From positions 1 through 32,923 of the forward strand of contig CAMYIK010000008.1 in assembly GCA_947258365.1 (NCBI GenBank): 32,923 nucleotides of DNA, written 5' to 3'. A program made the position numbers and the translations under genes. This stretch comes from an uncultured Thermoleophilia bacterium. GTDB taxonomy: Bacteria; Actinomycetota; Thermoleophilia; Miltoncostaeales; Miltoncostaeaceae. Below the pieces are notes generated by a model. It was given only the letters and a program-made list of their open reading frames with translations, had not been told where the DNA came from and made no database searches. Of this stretch, positions 27,016 through 32,923 are shown piece after piece (the first letter of the stretch is position 1; every line of letters begins with the position of its first letter).

Positions 27016-27414
27016 GTGAGGCGCCTCTGGGCAACACGCGAAATCGACGCTCCCGCGGGCGTCCTCTGGGAGCTTCTTGTCGATCCTGAAGCATGGCCCG
27101 CATGGGGGCCGAGCGTGAGCCGAGCGGTGGTGTACGGCGGGCGTCTCGGTGTGGGTGCCCGTGGCACCGTGACGACGGCTTTCGGCGTGACCCTTCCCTT
27201 CGAGGTCACCGGCTATCAGGAGGGCGCCCGCTGGGGGTGGACGGTCGCGGGCGTGCCCGCTACCGAGCACATCGTCGAACCGCTCGGCGCGGAAAGGTGC
27301 CGGGCCGGATTCGGTGTCCCGTGGCTCGCGGCACCGTACCTCGTCGTGTGTCGTGTCGCTCTCAGCCGTCTGGTTGGCATAGCCGGCTCGGCTCGGGACG
27401 ACGGGGCTCAGTGA
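27016..27414 (+). CDS. SRPBCC / polyketide cyclase-like protein (GTG start)
   Basis: TREIDAPAGVLWELLVDPEAWPAWGPSV... GARGTVTTAFGVTLPFEVTGYQEGARWGWTVAGVPATEHIVEPLG. Confidence 0.85.
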   Translation: MRRLWATREIDAPAGVLWELLVDPEAWPAWGPSVSRAVVYGGRLGVGARGTVTTAFGVTLPFEVTGYQEGARWGWTVAGVPATEHIVEPLGAERCRAGFGVPWLAAPYLVVCRVALSRLVGIAGSARDDGAQ

Positions 27415-27429
27415 GACGCGGTCTTGCGC

Positions 27430-27755
27430 GCGCAGCTCCAAGGCTACCTGGAGGCACGCTCCACAGGCGAATGTCATGCCCCGTCAGTTCTCCACGACGC
27501 ACGAGCCCGCGCCGCTCGCCGGCGGCAATGGCGGCGAACCGTGCGATGCGCTCCGCCGCACATCGCGAGTCCAAGCGAGACGTTCTCGACGAGTACACCG
27601 GTGAAGATCTTGTCCCCCGCCCGTACGGCCGCCCGCATGAGGAAGCCCGAATAGGGCGCGTACGCGTTCTCGCGCGCGGAGGCGGCCCGCTCCACCAGCT
27701 CGGCGATCCTGCATTGGGACTCCTTGAGCGCTCGACCTACCGGAGGGCCCGGTCT
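27430..27755 (-). pseudogene. cdd: Cytidine deaminase with at least two frameshifts (pseudogene or sequence errors)
   Basis: Frame A (ORF 27474..28247): RIAELVERAASARENAYAPYSGFLMRAAVRAGDKIFTGVLVENVSLGLAMC. Frame B (27362..27598): AERIARFAAIAAGERRG. Frame C (26929..27477): CGACLQVALEL. Together these are the ordered CDA motifs AYAPYSGF / MCAER / CGAC. Confidence 0.8.
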
Positions 27756-27796
27756 CGCATGCAGTGACGCCCGGAGGTCCTGGAGGGTGCGGAAAG

Positions 27797-28663
27797 CTAC
27801 GTCGAGCGCGCGGCGCGTCGCGCACGAACCGAGAGGTGCCGGCGGGCGATCTCGAGGTCCGACGGCTTCTTCAGCACCACGCCGAGGAAGGGAAAGTCCA
27901 TCTGGACACGCTCGGCTGGCACTCCGGCCACGACCAAGGCCTGCACCCAATCGATGAGCTCGCTGGTGGACGGGCGCTTCTGAACGCCGTCGATGCCGCG
28001 TAGGACATAGAAGGCCTCGAGCGCGGCACGCACCAGAGTGTCCTCGACGTCCGGGTGGTGGACATCGACGATCGCGGCCATCTCCTCGGGTTCGGGGAAC
28101 GCGATGTAGTGAAAGACGCAGCGCCGCAGAAAGGCGTCGGGGAGCTCCTTCTCGGCGTTGCTGGTGATGATTACCACCGGTCGCTTGACCGCGGCGACGG
28201 TCTCCCCGGTCTCGGGGATTACGAAGCTCATCCGGTCGAGTTCCCACAGCAGGTCGTTCGGGAACTCCAGGTCCGCCTTGTCGACCTCGTCGATGACCAG
28301 AACGGATCGCTTGGGGCGCGAGAACGCCTCGCCGAGCTTCCCGAGCGCGATGTAGCGGGCGATGTCGGACGGGTCGCCTTCGCCGAACTGACTGTCGTAC
28401 AGCCGCTGCACGGTGTCGTAGGTGTAGAGACCGTCCTGCGCCTTGGTCGTGGACTTCACGGCCCAGACCAAGAGTTCCATGGAGAGCGCCTCGGCGACCG
28501 CCTCGGCAAGCAGTGTCTTGCCGGTGCCGGGCTCGCCGCGAATCAACAGTGGACGCTCCAGGGCCAGCGCCACATTCACCGACGCCTTGAGGTCCTCGGA
28601 CGCGATGTAGCTGGCGGTGCCCTCGAAAGCGTGGGCCTCAAGACCCAGCGGATCCTCGCTCAC
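27797..28663 (-). CDS. MoxR-family AAA ATPase
   Basis: RPLLIRGEPGTGKTLLAEAVAEAL (Walker A), RSVLVIDEVDKADLEFPNDLLWELDRMSF (Walker B), VIITSNAEKELPDAFLRRCVFHYIAFP. Confidence 0.93.
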   Translation of the reverse strand: MSEDPLGLEAHAFEGTASYIASEDLKASVNVALALERPLLIRGEPGTGKTLLAEAVAEALSMELLVWAVKSTTKAQDGLYTYDTVQRLYDSQFGEGDPSDIARYIALGKLGEAFSRPKRSVLVIDEVDKADLEFPNDLLWELDRMSFVIPETGETVAAVKRPVVIITSNAEKELPDAFLRRCVFHYIAFPEPEEMAAIVDVHHPDVEDTLVRAALEAFYVLRGIDGVQKRPSTSELIDWVQALVVAGVPAERVQMDFPFLGVVLKKPSDLEIARRHLSVRARRAARST

Positions 28664-29124
28664 GAACCCCCGCTGCGCAAGCGGCGGGTAACCGCGGCAC
28701 CGGCGCCCGCCAGTACGAGCAAGGCCGCCAAAGCCGACAGCGCGAGGAAGGCCAGCGGCGGGCGGGATTCGCCTTGGGCCGGCGGCGTCGGCAAAGCGAG
28801 CCCGGTGGCCGGTGCGGCGGCCTCGGGGGTCACTTCGCTGGCTCGCTGCTCACCTTCAGCTGGTGGCGTCGGCCTGCTCGGAGATATCCCGAGGGTGATC
28901 TGGTCGAGTGCGTCGACGGCCGCCTCCTCGAAGGAGCCGTAGTTCGGTGTGCCGGTCGCCTTCCAGCGGCCCATGGCGTCGTAGATGTCTCCCGGGGCGT
29001 GCTCGCCATCGATTACACCATCGGCGCGATAGTCGATGATCACGTCGTTCGGATTGGCGGCGGCTGATGGGACCATGATGAATAGCGACGCAAGAATCGC
29101 TACGACCAGTGTGCCCAGAGTCAT
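28660..29124 (-). CDS. Exported, C-terminally membrane-anchored protein of unknown function, coupled to MoxR
   Basis: MTLGTLVVAILASLFIMVPSAAANPNDVIIDYRADGVIDGEHAPGDIYDAMGRW...; Pro-rich linker with PTPPAEGEQR/PTPPAQGESR; C-terminal TM LAFLALSALAALLVLAGAGAAVTRRLR. Stop overlaps the MoxR start by 4 nt. Confidence 0.75.
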   Translation of the reverse strand: MTLGTLVVAILASLFIMVPSAAANPNDVIIDYRADGVIDGEHAPGDIYDAMGRWKATGTPNYGSFEEAAVDALDQITLGISPSRPTPPAEGEQRASEVTPEAAAPATGLALPTPPAQGESRPPLAFLALSALAALLVLAGAGAAVTRRLRSGGS

Positions 29125-29158
29125 CTTTCCGCCACGGGCGCGGATTTCCACGCAGGGA

Positions 29159-29187
29159 ACAGTAGTGGCCGCGTCCGTCGGCGACAA
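29159..29187 (-). promoter_or_regulatory. Candidate sigma70-type promoter TTGTCG-N17-TACTGT upstream of the exported protein/moxR pair
   Basis: Reverse strand: TTGTCG ccgacggacgcggccac TACTGT; predicted start about 28 nt before the ATG at 29124. Confidence 0.5.
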
Positions 29188-29295
29188 CAGGGTGGACTGA
29201 TAGCAGTCGCTAAGAGCCACTGCTCATCCCTCGGCTGTGGTGCTTCTGGGCGCGACGCTGAAGGGGCGCGCAGAATCGCCAAGGCGCGGATCTCG

Positions 29296-30162
29296 TTACC
29301 CCGCGACGAGGTCGAGGAGGTAGTCACCGTATCCGCTCTTCTGCAGAGGCTCTGCGAGCGCGCGGAGCTGGTCATCGGTGATCCATCCCAGCCGCCAGGC
29401 GATCTCCTCGACACAAGAGATCTTCATTCCCTGGCGCTTCTCGAGCACGCGGACGAACTCCGAGGCCTCAACCATCGAGTCGAATGTACCCGTGTCGAGC
29501 CACGCGAACCCGCGACCGAATCGCGCGACCTGCAGCTCTCCGAGGTCGAGGTACATCTGGTTGATGCTTGTGATCTCGAGCTCGCCTCGGTCTGATGGCT
29601 GCACTTCCTGGGCGAGCTCACAGATCCGCTCGTCGTAGAAGTACAGTCCGGTCACCGCCCAATTCGACTTCGGCCGTAGAGGCTTCTCCTCGATTGACAG
29701 GGCCAAGTCGTCGTCGTCGAAGCTCACCACGCCGTATCGCTCCGGGTCGGAGACCTCCTGGGCGAAGACGGTGGCGCCGGATACCGTTTCTGCCGCCTTG
29801 ATCAGCATCTCGGGCATGCCGTGGCCGTAGAAGAGGTTGTCTCCGAGCACGAGCGCACAGCGCTCGCCGGCGATAAACGGCTCCCCGATCAAGAAGGCCT
29901 CGGCGATGCCGCGCGGCTCGGCCTGGGTCGCGAACTCGATATTGATGCCCCACTGACGGCCGTCGCCGAGCAGCCGGCCGAACGCTGCGGCGTCCTCCTC
30001 GGTCGTGATTACGAGCACGTCCCGAATCCCGGCCAGCATCAACGTGCTGAGCGGGTAATAGACCATTGGCTTGTCGTACACCGGCAGCAGCTGCTTGGAG
30101 GTCGCAACGGTGAGGGGGTGGAGACGGGAGCCGGTTCCACCGGCGAGCACGATGCCCTTCAT
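29296..30162 (-). CDS. rfbA: Glucose-1-phosphate thymidylyltransferase
   Basis: [64 protein letters not shown]. Confidence 0.96.
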   Translation of the reverse strand: MKGIVLAGGTGSRLHPLTVATSKQLLPVYDKPMVYYPLSTLMLAGIRDVLVITTEEDAAAFGRLLGDGRQWGINIEFATQAEPRGIAEAFLIGEPFIAGERCALVLGDNLFYGHGMPEMLIKAAETVSGATVFAQEVSDPERYGVVSFDDDDLALSIEEKPLRPKSNWAVTGLYFYDERICELAQEVQPSDRGELEITSINQMYLDLGELQVARFGRGFAWLDTGTFDSMVEASEFVRVLEKRQGMKISCVEEIAWRLGWITDDQLRALAEPLQKSGYGDYLLDLVAG

Positions 30163-31040
30163 GCCTGCGATTCCGCCGTAGTCGGTGCGTTTAGCTCGCG
30201 AGAGACCTCGGCAAGTGCCTCGCGCCACGGCGCCAGTCGGACGCCGAAGGAGGCGTGCAGCTTCTCGCTCGAGAGACGCGAGTTCATCGGCCGACGCGCC
30301 CGCGTCGGATACCCGGCCGTCGTCAGCTTGTCGATCACTACCTCCGGCGGCGGCGTCAGCTGCTCGATCGCGGCGACCGCAAGCTCCCACCATGTGGCGT
30401 CATCCGGCGCGGCGGCGTGGAACAGACCACTTGGCCGCGAATCTGCCTCGAGGATCGCCCGGATCGCCCGGGCGAGCTCGAGAGCCGCCGTCGGGCAGCC
30501 CCGCTGATCGTCGACCACGCCGATCCGCGGCCGCTCGAGTGCCAGCCGGCGCATGGTCCTGACGAAGTTGTCGCCGAGCGCCCCGTAGACCCACGAGGTT
30601 CTGAGCACCAACCCACAGTCGGCGTCGAGTGCGAGTTGTTCGCCAGCGAGCTTCGTCGCTCCGTAGACGCCCGTTGGGTTCGGCCGGTCATCCTCGACGT
30701 ACCAGCCCTCCGCCTCACCGTCGAAGACATAGTCGGTCGACACGTGGATCAGCACCGCACTGGCCGCATCCGCGTCGCGCACGAGGTGGCCAACCGCGTC
30801 GACGTTGACCTTCCGGGCCAGGTCGGCCTCATCCTCGGCGCGGTCGACGGCGGTGTACGCGGCGGCGTTGATGAGGACGTCGGGCTCGGTGTCTCCTACC
30901 ACGCGGGCAACTGAAACCGGGTCAGTGACGTCGAACTCGGACTCCGGTGGCGCGACGAGATCCACGTCTTGCGGCCAATGCAGGCGTGCCAATTCCTGGC
31001 CGAGCTGGCCGCTCGCGCCAGCCACCAGGATCCGTCTCAT
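30159..31040 (-). CDS. rfbD: dTDP-4-dehydrorhamnose reductase
   Basis: [48 protein letters not shown]-like [35 protein letters not shown]. Confidence 0.95.
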   Translation of the reverse strand: MRRILVAGASGQLGQELARLHWPQDVDLVAPPESEFDVTDPVSVARVVGDTEPDVLINAAAYTAVDRAEDEADLARKVNVDAVGHLVRDADAASAVLIHVSTDYVFDGEAEGWYVEDDRPNPTGVYGATKLAGEQLALDADCGLVLRTSWVYGALGDNFVRTMRRLALERPRIGVVDDQRGCPTAALELARAIRAILEADSRPSGLFHAAAPDDATWWELAVAAIEQLTPPPEVVIDKLTTAGYPTRARRPMNSRLSSEKLHASFGVRLAPWREALAEVSRELNAPTTAESQA

Positions 31041-32068
31041 GCCTTCGACCCCAGGCGTTGGCCCTCGTAGCGACTATCAAGGATCGCCGACCACCACTCC
31101 TCGTGCGAGAGGTACCAATCGACCGTACGCGCCAGGCCCTCCTCGAAGCTCACCGACGGTCGCCAGCCGAGCGTTGCGCAGATGTGGTCCGTGTTCACGG
31201 CGTAGCGCAGGTCATGCCCAGGGCGATCTTGCACGAATTCGATCAGGTCCTGTCGGGGGCGGGCGTCGAGCAGATCGCAGATTCCGCGGACCACCTCGAT
31301 GTTCTGCCGCTCGGCGCTGCCGCCGATGGCGTAGGTCTCACCCGGGTATCCCGACTCGAGCACCTGCACCAGCGCCGCCGCGTGATCATCGACGTAGAGC
31401 CAGTCGCGCACGTTCTCCCCCGCCCCGTAGACGGGCAGCGCCTCTGCTCGGAGCGCCTTGACGATCATTAGCGGCACGAGCTTCTCGGGGAATTGGTACT
31501 CGCCGTAATTGTTGGAGCAGTTAGTGACGATCACCGGAAGCCCAAAGGTCTCTCCCCACGCCCGCGCGAGGTGGTCGCTGCCGGCCTTACTCGCCGAGTA
31601 GGGAGACCTGGGTGAGTAGGGCGTGGTCTCGTCGAACGGCGCATCGTCTGGGCCGAGGGAGCCGAAGACCTCGTCGGTCGACACGTGCACGAACCGGAAG
31701 GGCTCCGCACACGGCCTTTCGCGGTGCCACGCGAGCGCGGCCTCGAGCAGAGTAAAGGTGCCCACCAGGTTCGTCTGGATGAAGTCCGCCGGACCGTCGA
31801 TCGAGCGATCGACGTGTGACTCTGCGGCCAGGTGCAAGACGCCATCGGGGCGGAACTCGGCGAATGCCCGCGCCACCGCGGCGGCGTCGCAGATGTCGGT
31901 TCGCTCGAAGTGGTAGCGGTCGGAGGACGCCATCTCGGCCACGGTGCTCGGGTCGCCCGCGTAGGTGATCTTGTCGAGGTTGAGTACCTCGTGGTCCGAG
32001 CCGGAGATGATCCGTCTCACCACCGCCGAGCCGATGAAGCCAAGTCCGCCGGTAACCAGGATCCTCAT
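31037..32068 (-). CDS. rfbB: dTDP-glucose 4,6-dehydratase
   Basis: [95 protein letters not shown]. Confidence 0.97.
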   Translation of the reverse strand: MRILVTGGLGFIGSAVVRRIISGSDHEVLNLDKITYAGDPSTVAEMASSDRYHFERTDICDAAAVARAFAEFRPDGVLHLAAESHVDRSIDGPADFIQTNLVGTFTLLEAALAWHRERPCAEPFRFVHVSTDEVFGSLGPDDAPFDETTPYSPRSPYSASKAGSDHLARAWGETFGLPVIVTNCSNNYGEYQFPEKLVPLMIVKALRAEALPVYGAGENVRDWLYVDDHAAALVQVLESGYPGETYAIGGSAERQNIEVVRGICDLLDARPRQDLIEFVQDRPGHDLRYAVNTDHICATLGWRPSVSFEEGLARTVDWYLSHEEWWSAILDSRYEGQRLGSKA

Positions 32069-32247
32069 ACCGTGACCTCGTGAGCTCCTAGGGTCTTCGT
32101 GGAGACGCGCTTGGTCAATCGCCGGCTCGCTCCGCGTGCGACGGTGCATCCGTCGACCACGGGACACTACCCGGTCAGACCCGCGATCGTCCGCGGGGCG
32201 GTGGGCGATCCGGCACTCGAGCACGCAGACGTTCGCGCCGCCGTTGC

Positions 32248-32253
32248 TATGCT
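32248..32253 (+). promoter_or_regulatory. Candidate extended -10 (TGC-TATGCT), 8 nt before the TTG start at 32262
   Basis: ccgtTGCTATGCTccgcaacgTTG. Confidence 0.4.
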
Positions 32254-32261
32254 CCGCAACG

Positions 32262-32923
32262 TTGAGGATCCTGATCACCGGCGCCACAGGGTTCGTGGGT
32301 GGGCACCTCGTGGTCCACTGCCTCGCCGAGGGCGACGAGATCCACGCCCTCGTTCTGCCGAGCGGTGACCGACCACTGCCCACAGAGGTGGCGACATACC
32401 CGCGCCCACTGATGGACGCCGACGCGATGACTGCGCTCGTCGAGGAGGTGCGTCCCGAGGTCCTCATCCACCTGGCAGGCCATGCGTCGGTGGCGCAATC
32501 GTTCGGTCGGCCCGCCCTGACGTGGGAGGTGAACACCTGGGGGACGCTCTCTATCCTCGAGGCTCTGCGGAGGTCGGACTCGGCCGCCCGGGCCCTGATC
32601 GTCACGAGCGGCGAGATCTACGGCCGTGTTCCGGTCAGCGAGCTCCCCGTCGACGTCGGGACTCCGCTCGAGCCGCTCTCTCCTTACGCTGCCTCGAAGG
32701 CGGCGGCCGACCTGATGGCAGGGCAATACGCCGAGAACTTCGAACTTGATCTGATCCGCGTGCGACCCTTCAATCAGATCGGCCCGCGACAGGACGAGCG
32801 GTTCGTCGTCTCGAGCATCGCGAAACAAATCGCCGAAGCCGAGGCCGCGGGCGAGCAGCAGGTCGCGCTTACCGTCGGCAACACCGCCACGCGCCGCGAT
32901 CTCACCGACGTCCGCGACACGGC
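32262..32923 (+). CDS. NAD-dependent epimerase/dehydratase, GDP-4-dehydro-6-deoxy-D-mannose reductase-like (3' end cut by window edge)
   Basis: Own translation from [33 protein letters not shown]...[36 protein letters not shown]...[11 protein letters not shown]...[17 protein letters not shown]...[29 protein letters not shown]...[16 protein letters not shown]. Confidence 0.88.
   Translation, partial: MRILITGATGFVGGHLVVHCLAEGDEIHALVLPSGDRPLPTEVATYPRPLMDADAMTALVEEVRPEVLIHLAGHASVAQSFGRPALTWEVNTWGTLSILEALRRSDSAARALIVTSGEIYGRVPVSELPVDVGTPLEPLSPYAASKAAADLMAGQYAENFELDLIRVRPFNQIGPRQDERFVVSSIAKQIAEAEAAGEQQVALTVGNTATRRDLTDVRDT

Noticed and set aside
32069-32605. N-terminal extension of rfbB and antisense ORF 32247..32828
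   Set aside because: dTDP-glucose dehydratase homology begins at [14 protein letters not shown] (32068); the upstream part is antisense to the GDP-sugar reductase gene.
1-32923. CRISPR arrays, tRNA/rRNA genes, transposases/integrases, phage genes
   Set aside because: Scanned by eye; no periodic spaced repeats, no cloverleaf/T-loop candidates and no mobile-element proteins recognised. A tool search (tRNAscan-SE, Infernal, ISfinder) would be needed to exclude them fully.

Overview
GC-rich 32.9 kb window, gene-dense. Gene content suggests a deep-branching actinobacterium (Thermoleophilia/Solirubrobacterales-like; this is inference). The centre is an uninterrupted 14-gene complex I operon, nuoA-N (about 9.1-23.2 kb, + strand), followed 3 nt later by a divergent methyltransferase. 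Left flank: 5'-truncated PolX, trehalose-phosphatase, TauE/SafE permease, CoxE-like VWA protein, sugar-nucleotide epimerase, ACT-domain malic enzyme, ABC-2 permease without its ATPase, a truncated DUF418 remnant, a TPR protein and a 57-aa membrane protein. Right flank: LLM flavin oxidoreductase, a large secreted protein, SRPBCC protein, a multiply frameshifted cytidine deaminase, MoxR ATPase coupled to a small exported/membrane protein, rfbB-rmlD-rfbA, and a divergent GDP-sugar reductase/epimerase running off the edge. No CRISPR, tRNA, rRNA or transposase was recognised. Best leads: (i) cytidine deaminase motifs split over three frames, (ii) trehalose-phosphatase with no canonical start codon upstream of its catalytic motif, with its likely ATG overlapping that of the divergent TauE gene, (iii) a VWA gene and a MoxR gene about 23 kb apart, the MoxR coupled to an uncharacterised exported protein, (iv) repeated TAnnnT boxes 6-8 nt before start codons, suggesting leaderless transcripts, (v) a perfect 26-bp direct repeat duplicating the 3' end of the malic enzyme gene. 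I found no clearly new defence-type or biosynthetic system.
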